Source: Siphonodentalium dalli (taxonomy: Eukaryota > Mollusca > Scaphopoda > Gadilida > Siphonodentaliidae). From it: a DNA stretch of 64,000 nucleotides. Shown piece after piece: positions 48,641-57,559 of this stretch. Under the pieces are notes generated by a model. That model searched no databases, had not been told where the DNA came from, and saw nothing but the letters and a program-made list of their open reading frames with translations. The translations under genes were made by a program, and so were the position numbers. The stretch's first letter is position 1, and the number at the start of each line of letters is the position of its first letter. The stretch spans positions 80,318,705-80,382,704 of the forward strand of contig CP136067.1 in the NCBI GenBank assembly GCA_032622095.1, written 5' to 3'.

Positions 48641-49210
48641 TTAATCATTGTCTGAATCTTCGACCGTTAGATTTACTTCTAAGAGTTTCTTGAATTTTCT
48701 CATCGCTTCATCTGCAGCCCATTCATTATTATATCCGTGTTTGGTCAGTTTGACCATTTTCTTCATGATCATGGTATGTATGCGTGATGTTTTCAATCGA
48801 TACTGGTATTCTATTAATCGTCTATAACTTTTGAGAAACAGAGCAAACTCTGTGTCGATGGTATCCTCTTTTCCCGACATGCTCTCATCTCCCGAAATGC
48901 TCTCTTCTTCTTTCACATCATTGGTGACGCGTTTCATCATACTTTTGAATGTGTCCATCTCGTTGACACATCGCGCAGCTTTCTTAAGACCGAATACCGT
49001 TCTACTACCGACGCCATTACCATCTTCTGAATCTGATAGCGTTCCACGTTCATCTTCATCTGAATCTAGAACCGCTTCGTCAGATTCATCGGTATCTTCT
49101 CCGAAGAGAGTTGGTTTTGTCTCGGACATAACTCCGTGTTTAAGCTGTTTATGTCTTTGTAGATTGTAGTTCGTCGATAAAATAATGCCACATAAATCAC
49201 ACCCGTGCAT
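48641..49210 (-). CDS. 189-aa acidic protein with one C2H2 zinc finger (left arm copy)
   Basis: The protein opens with a classical finger: C4-x2-C7-x12-H20-x4-H25 (HGCDLCGIILSTNYNLQRHK, then QLKH). An acidic Asp/Glu/Ser stretch (about residues 38-65), a mixed central part with further acidic clusters (SGDESMSGKEDT), and a basic helical-looking segment (about 130-180, rich in K/R/Y) follow. A single N-terminal finger suggests nucleic-acid or protein binding; the role is unknown. It is intact and identical in length and sequence to the right-arm copy. It starts inside the end of the 64-aa ORF (14-bp overlap), a virus-like arrangement. Small zinc-finger ORFs are common in Polintons, but I cannot name a homologue. 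Confidence 0.75.
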   Translation of the reverse strand: MHGCDLCGIILSTNYNLQRHKQLKHGVMSETKPTLFGEDTDESDEAVLDSDEDERGTLSDSEDGNGVGSRTVFGLKKAARCVNEMDTFKSMMKRVTNDVKEEESISGDESMSGKEDTIDTEFALFLKSYRRLIEYQYRLKTSRIHTMIMKKMVKLTKHGYNNEWAADEAMRKFKKLLEVNLTVEDSDND

Positions 49211-49391
49211 TATCGCGAATTATTGGAAGAACCATCACTCTTATAAGTAGCGATAAAAAGAGAGAATAAGGTGTGGTATACAACCGTCGATCTAAGAGTA
49301 CGTTCGTCCCGGTGCTAGGGTATAGATATTTGACCGCCGGTGATTCAATTAATGCCAATTTATCAGTATGGTACTCTATGTATTCATTCAT
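49197..49391 (-). CDS. Unrecognised 64-aa ORF between two genes (left arm copy)
   Basis: It starts seven bases after the stop of the 107-aa ORF and its TGA overlaps the first codons of the zinc-finger ORF. The protein begins MNEYIEYHTDKLALIES, has YLYPSTGTN in the middle and a hydrophobic segment (SLFLSLLIRVMVLPII, about residues 44-59) that could be a membrane helix. The right-arm copy is identical. Tight packing between two better-supported ORFs is the main reason to believe it; no homologue is recognised. Confidence 0.5.
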   Translation of the reverse strand: MNEYIEYHTDKLALIESPAVKYLYPSTGTNVLLDRRLYTTPYSLFLSLLIRVMVLPIIRDNARV

Positions 49392-49398
49392 GATTTGG

Positions 49399-49722
49399 CT
49401 AATCGTATGACACTGATCTTTTCATTTTCTTCTTATTATTAGACAAACCTCCATCAGACACTCTCTTGTTGGTTTGTTTGGACGCTTTACGTGTGTTTGT
49501 CAACTTATTTGCTGCAACTTCAGCCTTAGCCATTTCAATCGCTTGAGCGATGGGTGTCACCACGTTAATAAGTGGTTTTAGAACGTCTTCTTCACTATCA
49601 CTAGTTTTAGTTCTGTCAATAAAGTATCGACCCTGATTATCTGGCATTAACTTCCCATCAACCATATCTCTGAAATGTTTTCTCCACATTTCAAGATCTG
49701 CTGGAATATACGGGATCGACAT
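49399..49722 (-). CDS. 107-aa basic protein, intact left-arm copy
   Basis: It starts at Met 49722 (MSIPYIPADLEMWRKHFRDM). The W13-x2-H16-F17-x-D19-M20...G23-K24...RYF layout resembles, from memory, the opening of small conserved proteins of Polinton-type elements; this is not verified. The central part is helical-looking (PLINVVTPIAQAIEMAKAEV). The C terminus is Lys/Arg/Asn-rich (NNKKKMKR), suggesting nuclear or nucleic-acid association. It is the first gene of the cluster counted from the centre and is followed after seven bases by the 64-aa ORF. The right-arm copy has a 1-bp deletion. Confidence 0.7.
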   Translation of the reverse strand: MSIPYIPADLEMWRKHFRDMVDGKLMPDNQGRYFIDRTKTSDSEEDVLKPLINVVTPIAQAIEMAKAEVAANKLTNTRKASKQTNKRVSDGGLSNNKKKMKRSVSYD

Positions 49723-49976
49723 GTTTCTTCAAAATGTACAAGTCACTCTTTTTTCTGCATTTTATTTTAGAAAGTTTATCGCCTCTTATAAAAATCGATT
49801 ATTGGCCATGAATGCCAAATGCACCATGATAGTTATCGATGTCAATAATGCGTTTCGTTGAGATCTTGATTGAGTATGCACCAATCAATGAGCAAATAAA
49901 TGAGCAAGCAGGATGTTATGTCGCTTGGTGGCGGAGGTAGCATCACCAAATTACCCTCGGGGGACCTCATTCTGCC
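49723..49976. other. Left arm, region between centre and 107-aa gene
   Basis: No gene. Contains GAGTATGCACCAATCAATGA followed by GAGCAAATAAATGAGCAAGC, a short echo of the minisatellite boundary at 46748. It then has a unique ~70-bp phrase ending GGGGGACCTCATTCTGCC. It may hold the promoter for the outward gene cluster; no box is certain. Confidence 0.45.
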
Positions 49977-50153
49977 ATCTAAAAATAGAATCTTTGGGTC
50001 TAAAATTGGTTGTACTAAAATATTCCCAAAAACCCAAAACTTCAAAAATTTCAAAAAACTTCAAAAATTTCAAAATTTTTCAAAAACTTCAAAAATTTCA
50101 AAAATTTCAAAAACTTCAAAAATTTCAAAAAATTTCAAAAACTTCAAAAATAA
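49977..50153. repeat. Left inner copy of terminal motif plus TTCAAAAA tract
   Basis: ATCTAAAAATAGAATCTTTG...GGTTGTACTAAAATATTCCC repeats the motif found at the outer terminus (45211-45325) in the same orientation. It is followed by ~120 bp of AAAAACTTCAAAAATTTC-type repeats. Each arm therefore has similar sequence at both of its ends. Confidence 0.85.
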
Positions 50154-50517
50154 GACCCCGGCGGCGGCGCCGGTATTTTACTGCGGCGGCGGTGCCTCCG
50201 CCGCCGCCGCCGCCGGGGTCCGCCGCCGGCGGACCCCGCAGTAAAATACCGGCGGCGGCGCCGCCGCCGCCGCCGCCGGGGTCTTATTTTTGAAGTTTTT
50301 AAAAATTTTGAATTTTGTTGAAATTTTTGAAGTTTTTGAAATTTTTGAAAAAATTTCAAAAACTTCAAAAATAAGACCCCGGCGGCGGCGCCGGTATTTT
50401 ACTGCGGCGGCGGTGCCTCCGCCGCCGCCGCCGCCGGGGTCCGCCGCCGGGGTCCGCCGCCGGCGGACCCCGCAGTAAAATACCGGCGGCGGCGCCGCCG
50501 CCGCCGCCGCCGGGGTC
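50154..50517. repeat. Central nested GC-rich palindromes
   Basis: Two copies of a very GC-rich module (50154-50285 and 50376-50517), each itself palindromic (CCCCGGCGGCGGCGCCGGTA ...TACCGGCGGCGGCGCCG), are separated by an AT-rich spacer (50286-50375) that is also made of inverted TTGAAGTTTTT/AAAAACTTCAA halves. Frames here give Arg/Ala/Pro-rich low-complexity peptides and are not genes. It is the midpoint of the 10.4 kb element. Confidence 0.9.
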
Positions 50518-50705
50518 TTATTTTTGAAGTTTTTAAAAATTTTGAATTTTGTTGAAATTTTTGAAGTTTTTGAAATTTTTGAAATTTTTGAAGTTTTTGA
50601 AATTTTTTGAAATTTTTGAAGTTTTTTGAAATTTTTGAAGTTTTGGGTTTTTGGAAATATTTTAGTACAACCAATTTTAGACCCAAAGATTCTATTTTTA
50701 GATGG
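50518..50705. repeat. Right inner copy of terminal motif plus TTTTTGAA tract
   Basis: This is the mirror of 49977-50153. The TTTTTGAAGTTTTTGAAATT repeats end at GGGAATATTTTAGTACAACC and CAAAGATTCTATTTTTAGAT. Confidence 0.85.
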
Positions 50706-50957
50706 CAGAATGAGGTCCCCCGAGGATAATTTGGTGATGCTACCTCCGCCACCAAGCGACATAACATCCTGCTTGCTCATTTATTTGCTCATTGATTGGT
50801 GCATACTCAATCAAGATCTCAACGAAACGCATTATTGACATCGATAACTATCATGGTGCATTTGGCATTCATGGCCAATAATCGATTTTTATAAGAGGCG
50901 ATAAACTTTCTAAAATAAAATGCAGAAAAAAGAGTGACTTGTACATTTTGAAGAAAC
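50706..50957. other. Right arm, region between centre and 107-aa gene
   Basis: Mirror of 49723-49976, with single-base differences (for example GAGGATAATTT versus GAGGGTAATTT on the same strand). Confidence 0.5.
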
Positions 50958-51280
50958 ATGTCGATCCCGTATATTCCAGCAGATCTTGAAATGTGGAGAA
51001 AACATTTCAGAGATATGGTTGATGGGAAGTTAATGCCAGATAATCAGGTCGATACTTTATTGACAGAACTAAAACTAGTGATAGTGAAGAAGACGTTCTA
51101 AAACCACTTATTAACGTGGTGACACCCATCGCTCAAGCGATTGAAATGGCTAAGGCTGAAGTTGCAGCAAATAAGTTGACAAACACACGTAAAGCGTCCA
51201 AACAAACCAACAAGAGAGTGTCTGATGGAGGTTTGTCTAATAATAAGAAGAAAATGAAAAGATCAGTGTCATACGATTAG
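50958..51280 (+). pseudogene. 107-aa protein gene, frameshifted right-arm copy
   Basis: The start codon at 50958 and the first ~29 codons match the intact left-arm copy. A run of three G in the left arm is two G here (near 51047), shifting the frame and truncating the product. The remaining sequence and the stop at 51278-51280 are otherwise the same. Either a recent loss of function in one arm or a sequencing error at a short homopolymer. Confidence 0.8.
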
Positions 51281-51287
51281 CCAAATC

Positions 51288-51482
51288 ATGAATGAATACA
51301 TAGAGTACCATACTGATAAATTGGCATTAATTGAATCACCGGCGGTCAAATATCTATACCCTAGCACCGGGACGAACGTACTCTTAGATCGACGGTTGTA
51401 TACCACACCTTATTCTCTCTTTTTATCGCTACTTATAAGAGTGATGGTTCTTCCAATAATTCGCGATAATGCACGGGTGTGA
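51288..51482 (+). CDS. Unrecognised 64-aa ORF (right arm copy)
   Basis: Identical protein to 49197-49391, in the mirrored position: seven bases after the 107-aa gene's stop and overlapping the start of the zinc-finger ORF at 51469. Possible single hydrophobic helix near the C-terminus. Confidence 0.5.
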   Translation: MNEYIEYHTDKLALIESPAVKYLYPSTGTNVLLDRRLYTTPYSLFLSLLIRVMVLPIIRDNARV

Positions 51483-52038
51483 TTTATGTGGCATTATTTT
51501 ATCGACGAACTACAATCTACAAAGACATAAACAGCTTAAACACGGAGTTATGTCCGAGACAAAACCAACTCTCTTCGGAGAAGATACCGATGAATCTGAC
51601 GAAGCGGTTCTAGATTCAGATGAAGATGAACGTGGAACGCTATCAGATTCAGAAGATGGTAATGGCGTCGGTAGTAGAACGGTATTCGGTCTTAAGAAAG
51701 CTGCGCGATGTGTCAACGAGATGGACACATTCAAAAGTATGATGAAACGCGTCACCAATGATGTGAAAGAAGAAGAGAGCATTTCGGGAGATGAGAGCAT
51801 GTCGGGAAAAGAGGATACCATCGACACAGAGTTTGCTCTGTTTCTCAAAAGTTATAGACGATTAATAGAATACCAGTATCGATTGAAAACATCACGCATA
51901 CATACCATGATCATGAAGAAAATGGTCAAACTGACCAAACACGGATATAATAATGAATGGGCTGCAGATGAAGCGATGAGAAAATTCAAGAAACTCTTAG
52001 AAGTAAATCTAACGGTCGAAGATTCAGACAATGATTAA
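51469..52038 (+). CDS. 189-aa acidic C2H2 zinc-finger protein (right arm copy)
   Basis: Same protein as 48641-49210, finger Cys4/Cys7/His20/His25 intact, followed by AATAAA-type sequence just after the stop (TTTCAATAAACTTCATC at about 52038-52055), a plausible polyadenylation signal also present in the mirror. Retention of both copies without change, while the 107-aa gene is broken in this arm, is compatible with recent origin of the arms or gene conversion. Confidence 0.75.
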   Translation: MHGCDLCGIILSTNYNLQRHKQLKHGVMSETKPTLFGEDTDESDEAVLDSDEDERGTLSDSEDGNGVGSRTVFGLKKAARCVNEMDTFKSMMKRVTNDVKEEESISGDESMSGKEDTIDTEFALFLKSYRRLIEYQYRLKTSRIHTMIMKKMVKLTKHGYNNEWAADEAMRKFKKLLEVNLTVEDSDND

Positions 52039-52074
52039 ATTTCAATAAACTTCATCAACATGTTATTCTCGTCT

Positions 52075-52920
52075 TCGTTATATATCTATAAGGGGGGAGG
52101 GGGGGTTTCACCAATATTACATCACGTCCCTTACCGCGTGTCACTTTAACATTCCACACCGTGCGTGTATTATCCCCCTTTAATTATGTCATAGCATTGG
52201 TACATAGAAGACTGTATAACACTATGCCTATGTCTGTATCTGTTGTCACACCGTGAGTGGATTGTCCGCCTTTAATGATGTCATAGCGTGTGTATATGCA
52301 AGACAGTATAACCCTATGATAATGCCTGTAGCTGTTGTTGGTAAGATGTGAAATATAAATTTCAAGGTTCAATTCATTCGTGTAGTAATTTTGTATATGT
52401 TCAACGCTCTTCATTCGTGCGCTTGTATTGTTAACATTCATTCATAATGAGTGTCCCTTTAGAGTGTCTTGTGTTCCTTTAAGATTCAAACACCAATATT
52501 ACATCACGTCCCTTGTTTCGTGTCACTTTAACCCCTTGAGTGTATTGCCCCTTCGAATGATGTCATAGCATGGGTACATGTAAGATAGTATAACACTATG
52601 ACTATGTCTGTATCTGTTGTTGGTAAGATGTGAAAATATAAATTTCAGTTCATTCGTGTAGTAATTTCGTATATGTTCAACGCTCTTCATTCGTAAGAGT
52701 AATTACCAACTGGAAGTTGTACTAGTTTTGATAAACATCGGATTTGCTCATCAGACGATAAGCTGACAATATTTACGTATGGTCTAATTAGATTCATGCA
52801 TAAATGTAAGGTAATTTTTGTTATGGTCAAGTTTTTTGTTAAGACCCTGTTCTAACATAGATCGATAAATAAGTTAAAGGTCATTATATTCCACAGTCAA
52901 ATCTATTGGTGATCGAATTT
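52075..52920. repeat. Repeats R1 and R2, right arm
   Basis: Mirror of 47791-48600 and flanks. It differs by ~36 extra bases near 52738-52773 (CGGATTTGCTCATCAGACGA), which have no counterpart in the left arm at 47940. Confidence 0.65.
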
Positions 52921-53372
52921 GATAACTATTTTATTGGAACAACTAAGAGTATTATTTACGTGAGATCAATGAGTCCAATTATTATAAATAATAAATTGCA
53001 GGCATCGGTGGATACCCGATTGCCACATTTAGTGATCACGTGATAAACTGATAAAATGTCCAAGTGACGTACTATATTGAGCAAAAAAAAATGAGTTGAC
53101 CTTCGGCTTCGTCCCGATTGGTTACTGAGCTGACACCGGGGGATAAATTGACCAATGGCTGCTATTGTATCCTTTTGACAGATATGCGTGCGCAGACTCG
53201 TTTGATGTTCGCTATCGCATTACTATGTTTTAATAGCCGAGCCTTCACTTCTCGTCTGACTCTTACCGGCAAGACCTGTCTACACAGTACTTCTCCGGCA
53301 GACTATTCATCCACTGATAGGCCTACATACAGGTATGCCCTAAATAATGGACTGCTTAACCACAGCAGAATT
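52921..53372. other. Right arm unique stretch before minisatellite
   Basis: Mirror of 47338-47790. A 315-aa frame (53118-54065) starts here only because of a 2-bp difference from the left arm, and most of it is minisatellite. I do not support it as a gene. Confidence 0.5.
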
Positions 53373-54005
53373 ACATTTTTTTGCTCATTTGCTCATTTTT
53401 TTGCTCATTTGCTCATTTTTTTGCTCATTTTCTTGCTCATTTGCTCATTTTTATTGCTCATTTGCTCATTTTCTTGCTCATTTGCTCATTTTCTTGCTCA
53501 TTTGCTCATTTTTTTGCTCATTTGCTCATTTTTATTGCTCATTTGCTCATTTTCTTGCTCATTTGCTCATTGTTTTGCTCATTTGCTCATTTTTTGCTCA
53601 TTTGCTCATTTTTATTGCTCATTTGCTCATTTTCTTGCTCATTTGCTCATTTTCTTGCTCATTTGCTCATTTTTTTGCTCATTTGCTCATTTTTATTGCT
53701 CATTTGCTCATTTTTTTGCTCATTTGCTCATTTTTTTGCTCATTTGCTCATTTTCTTGCTCATTTACTCATTTTCTTGCTCATTTGCTCATTTTTTTGCT
53801 TATTTGCTCATTTTTTTGCTCATTTGCTCATTTTTTTGCTCATTTTCTTGCTCATTTGCTCATTTTCTTGCTCATTTGCTCATTTTCTTGCTCATTTGCT
53901 CATTTTCTTGCTCATTTGCTCATTTTTTTGCTCATTTGCTCATTTTTATTGCTCATTTGCTCATTTTTTTGCTCATTTGCTCATTTTTTTGCTCATTTGC
54001 TCATT
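53373..54005 (+). repeat. Minisatellite TTGCTCATTTGCTCATTT, right arm
   Basis: About 630 bp, roughly 65 bp longer than the left-arm array and with rearranged unit variants. The arms therefore differ most where slippage is expected. Confidence 0.95.
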
Positions 54006-54390
54006 GATTGGTGCATACTCAAGAGTCATAGACCTAACATCCAATGTACGTTAATGGTGTCATAGCGTGGGTACATAGAAGACTGTATAACACTATGCCT
54101 ATGTCCGTATCTGTTGTCACACCGTGAGTGGATTGTCCGCCTTTAATGATGTCATAGCGTGTGTACATGCAAGACAGTATAATACTATGATTATGTCTGT
54201 AGCTGTTGTTGGTAAGATGTGAAATATAAATTTCAAGGTTCAATTCATTCGTGTAGTAATTTCGTATATGTTCAACGCTCTTTTTTCGTGCGCTTGTATT
54301 GTTAACATTCATTCATAATGAGTGTCCCTTTAGATCGATAAATAAGTTAAAGGTCATTACATTCCACAGTCAAATCTATTGGTGATCGAA
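54006..54390. repeat. Repeat R1, right arm outer copy
   Basis: Mirror of 46380-46740, including the 92-aa frame (54034-54312, minus), which is identical but lies in repeat sequence. Confidence 0.6.
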
Positions 54391-54940
54391 TTTGATGCTG
54401 GTATTATCACGTTGGTCTGTGATTGAGTGTACAAAATCTCTTGTCAAGTGAACACCTGCACATTATGTATTTTCTAAACATCGAACATGTCTGAACCTAT
54501 CATTGGTACAATAGCAGTGATATAATGTTACATCATCGGTGCTACCTGGAGTTTTCGGCATACAAAATGGTCGTAAGTGTGAATGGAGTGATAAGGGGTT
54601 ATTACGTAATGTTGTTGTTATAACAATGTCATCAAAGCAATTTCTATAATTGAGTGTCTCACGACCTGACGTAATATGTATGCATGTTTTGGCTAACTAA
54701 TTATCGTGTGAATGACACAGTTTATCAACCTTAATTGATACTAACTCGTTTGTTCAGACATTAAATCGATATGTTTTCTGAATAGCATATAACTGTGACC
54801 GGGGAAATAATATAATTCATTTGGTAAAGCAAAGGTGTGAAAGACACATTGTTACCACCAATGTCGCGTGTGATTGCGTGTACAGCGAATATGACAATTC
54901 ATTCTGGAGGGTTGTAATTTCACATTACAATTTTCGACCG

Positions 54941-55168
54941 TTAGGGATTGAACATAGTACATCTCAAAACTTCCAATAATTCACGATAATACACACCTGT
55001 CATATGGGATAGAGAGAGTGTAAAGAATAAACGCTCTTTATTATTTATGTAAAAGTAATGGTGTCTATTTTCAGGTATGACAATTATATGAACTGCGTCC
55101 GATAAAACACTGGAATGTATGCATTCATATCGATGGTCACAATGTCCAATAAAGCTATTTCTAAACAT
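54941..55168 (-). CDS. Unrecognised 75-aa ORF, right arm (doubtful)
   Basis: Mirror of 45602-45829 with one residue difference. The same reservations apply: no domain, inward direction, isolated from the gene cluster. Confidence 0.25.
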   Translation of the reverse strand: MFRNSFIGHCDHRYECIHSSVLSDAVHIIVIPENRHHYFYINNKERLFFTLSLSHMTGVYYRELLEVLRCTMFNP

Positions 55169-55461
55169 CGATTAATAAATTCATGAAAAATATTTGAACA
55201 AAAAATATTACGAAAGATATTACGCGCAAATAATTTAACATTCGACATTTTTTAATATCGAGTTTATCAGAAACCGAAAACTCGTTATAAATTTTTTATT
55301 TAAACTTTTTTTAGAGAAATAATTTTGAGGGTTTTGATAATTTGGAAGTTTGGAAATTTTGGGGTTTTGATAATTTGGAAGTTTGGAAATTTTTAAATTT
55401 TTTGGAAAAAATAAATTTTTGAAGTTTTGAATTTTTTTTTTTTGGGTTTTGTTATTTTGGG

Positions 55462-55599
55462 AATATTTTAGTACAACCAATTTTAGACCCCAAAGATTCT
55501 ATTTTTAGATGTGAAGGTAACGAGACACCCACAACCAATTTTAGACCCCAAAGATTCTATTTTTAGATGTGAATCCAACGAGACATCTATTCTTCTTCT
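55462..55599 (-). repeat. Right terminus: two tandem ~59-bp units
   Basis: Mirror of 45182-45325, ending ...CGAGACATCTATTCTTCTTCT before the TATATA duplication. It has one extra AGA triplet compared with the left terminus. Confidence 0.9.
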
Positions 55600-56700
55600 T
55601 ATATACAATTTATGAAAATTAGCGAGTATACAAATTCGTATAAAATTTAGGGACACCATTGCATATTTCTCACCCAAAAGGCACTAATTTGGCGCATTTA
55701 AACCACACGATTAGATTATTCGTATCACGGAGAAGAATATGTATAAATCAGGTGGAAATCGGCGCTAAACATATTGTTTATCAATGTTTGTGTCCCTTTC
55801 ACCCTCTAGGCACCCCTGACTCGAATGGCCCCACTTTTGACATCTTTAAACCACACAATTAGACTCCTGATATCATGGAGATTATTATTTGTAAGTTTGG
55901 TGCTAATCCGCGACTAAACAAATTTTTATCAAATGTAGTGCCCACCCCACCCCCATCTCTCACCAAAGCAGCACCAATATGACGTCTTTAAAATCACACG
56001 ATTAGATTCCTCATATCATGGATAAGAATGTGTATCAATTTGGTGGAAATTGGCGCTAAAAATATTGTGTATCAATTTTGGTACCCCTCTCCCTTTCATT
56101 GCACCCCTGACACGAATGACGCCACTTTTGACAGCTTTAAGCTACGCCATTAGACACATCATACCATGGGGATGAATTTGTATAAGTTTCGTGGCAATCG
56201 GCTACTAACCCAATTCTGATCAGATTTAGTACCCACACACCGCCCCCTCCCCAAATCTCTCATCCCAACGCCACCAATTTGGCGTCTTTAAATCACACAA
56301 TAAGATTCCTTGTATCATGGAGAAGATCTCAGAAGAATGTGCATCAATTTGGTGGAATTCGGCGCTAAAATTTTGATCAATTTTGGTGCCCCTCTCCCCT
56401 TCCGGGCATCCCTGATGCGAACGGCGCGACTTTTGACATATTTAAACCACACGATTAGATTCCTCATATTATGGGGATGATTATATATAAGTTTGGTGGC
56501 AATCGGCGACAATTTTTTCTGCCCCTCCCCCTTTTCTGCCCCTGACAACGGCGTCACTTTAGAAAATTATAACCCTCGCCATTATCTTTCTCGTAAAAAG
56601 TTACCCATATTAGACCCCTTTTGTGCCATCTAGGTGGTCCCCTGTGAATTTCTATAGAACACAGACCGACAGACAGACAATTCGCAAATATAGATATAGA

Positions 56701-56869
56701 TTTAGAATCCATTCGTGGGAGTGTAATAGATCTCACAGGTATATTTGTTATTACTTTAAATGACATGTGATACAGCTAGTCTACATGAATAAGTCCGTCG
56801 ATCTTGTACATAATTATTTCACTTATGCCTAAGCTTATATGGGGTTTGTTTCCTTCTGAAATGAGTTCA
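56701..56869. other. Flank of Helitron copy B
   Basis: No supported feature. Confidence 0.4.
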
Positions 56870-57480
56870 TGTTGCAACTTTGTTAAAGGTACTCAACCCG
56901 TAAAGAGGGTCCCCATCTCAACAGATTCCAACAACAACAATCCGATCGGAGGGTCCTATATTACTATTTCTTTGGCTTTGGGGGTAAAAAAATATTTGAT
57001 TCGAGTCGAGGAACCCATCAAACAAAGCTCAGAGTTATTAGATATTGATTTTTGAAATTTGTTATAAACTCGAGATCAGTACTACTAACTGCCGTAATCT
57101 GCTCTGGATGTGTTCTCCAAATCTATTCAAACAGACAAGGATGGATAACTCTAAAATAAAGTGGTAATTTTAACGCAATTTTGACTGAGTTCTGGGCCAG
57201 ATAGTATTCCCGATAATGAAAAATAATAGATTTCTAAAATCGATATCAAACAAATCTGAGCTTTGATGGGTGACTTCCTCGACTCGAATCAAATATTTTT
57301 GACCCCCGAAGCCATTGAAATAGTAATTGAGAGGAGTTTTATCGGGTTGAGTACCTTTAATAATATAATATGCTTATATTGTGAGCTAAACGCGCACATA
57401 ATTTTTCGAATTCTCAAATCACATTGTAATAGATATATATTAGTTGAGATGGTCTCCCTTTGGGAGCCCCTATTCAGCAT
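56870..57480. mobile_element. Foldback element, family F3
   Basis: GTTAAAGGTACTCAACCCG...GGCTTTGGGGGTAAAAAAAT, TTGATTCGAGTCGAGGAACC and TCAAAGCTCAGAG (left, 56878-57055) are mirrored by CTGAGCTTTGATGGG, CCTCGACTCGAATCAAATA, CCCCCGAAGCC and CGGGTTGAGTACCTTTAA (right, 57225-57365). A third, single copy is at 37640-37700. Frames of 83 and 94 aa in the arms are by-products. Confidence 0.7.
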
Positions 57481-57559
57481 CGGAGGGGTCATTTTGATTT
57501 TACCCAGAGGCGGCCCGGCCCCTTTGTGCGCTTCAACCACAATTTGATTATTTAAACAG

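Larger units (their letters stand above)
45182..55599. mobile_element. Giant palindromic Polinton/Maverick-like element
   Basis: The 10.4 kb element consists almost entirely of two inverted ~5.2 kb arms. Its ends are AGAAGAATAGATGTCTCG (left) and the same with one extra AGA (right). It is flanked by TATATA (45176-45181 and 55600-55605), which is single in the homologous empty site of Helitron copy A. A 6-bp duplication and 5'-AG termini are known features of Polintons. The arms carry three outward-reading small genes each. POLB, integrase, ATPase, protease and jelly-roll capsid genes are not visible, so it is non-autonomous. The palindrome stops exactly at the duplication, which argues against a read-foldback artefact. 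Class assignment is inference; structure is direct. Confidence 0.7.
43547..56700 (-). mobile_element. Non-autonomous Helitron, copy B, split by a 10.4 kb insertion
   Basis: On the minus strand it starts A/TCTATATCTATATTTGCG (56700) and ends with the hairpin CCTGGGCAACGCCGGG, TAACCCTG, CTAG/T (43547), exactly as copy A. Helitron sequence occupies 43547-45181 and 55600-56700. Aligned to copy A the two halves join at about 4690-4700 of copy A, where the uninterrupted sequence reads TATATA once. Copies A and B differ by frequent substitutions and indels, so both are old compared with the insertion. No Rep/helicase gene. Confidence 0.85.

Noticed and set aside
49900-50780. ORFs up to 200 aa over the central GC modules
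   Set aside because: Low-complexity Arg/Ala/Pro peptides and Lys/Phe repeats from GCC and TTCAAAAA tracts on both strands.
53118-54065. 315-aa open frame in the right arm
   Set aside because: About 220 residues are translated minisatellite and the left arm breaks the N-terminal part by a 2-bp indel.
45182-55599. Palindrome as a long-read foldback artefact
   Set aside because: It ends exactly at a 6-bp duplication, has different Helitron halves on each side, and the arms differ by SNPs and indels. A collapsed core is still possible and is noted in the findings.
45182-55599. LTR retrotransposon or Crypton explanation for the 10.4 kb element
   Set aside because: Repeats are inverted, not direct, across the element; no RT, integrase or tyrosine recombinase is seen; a 6-bp duplication with AG ends fits Polintons better.
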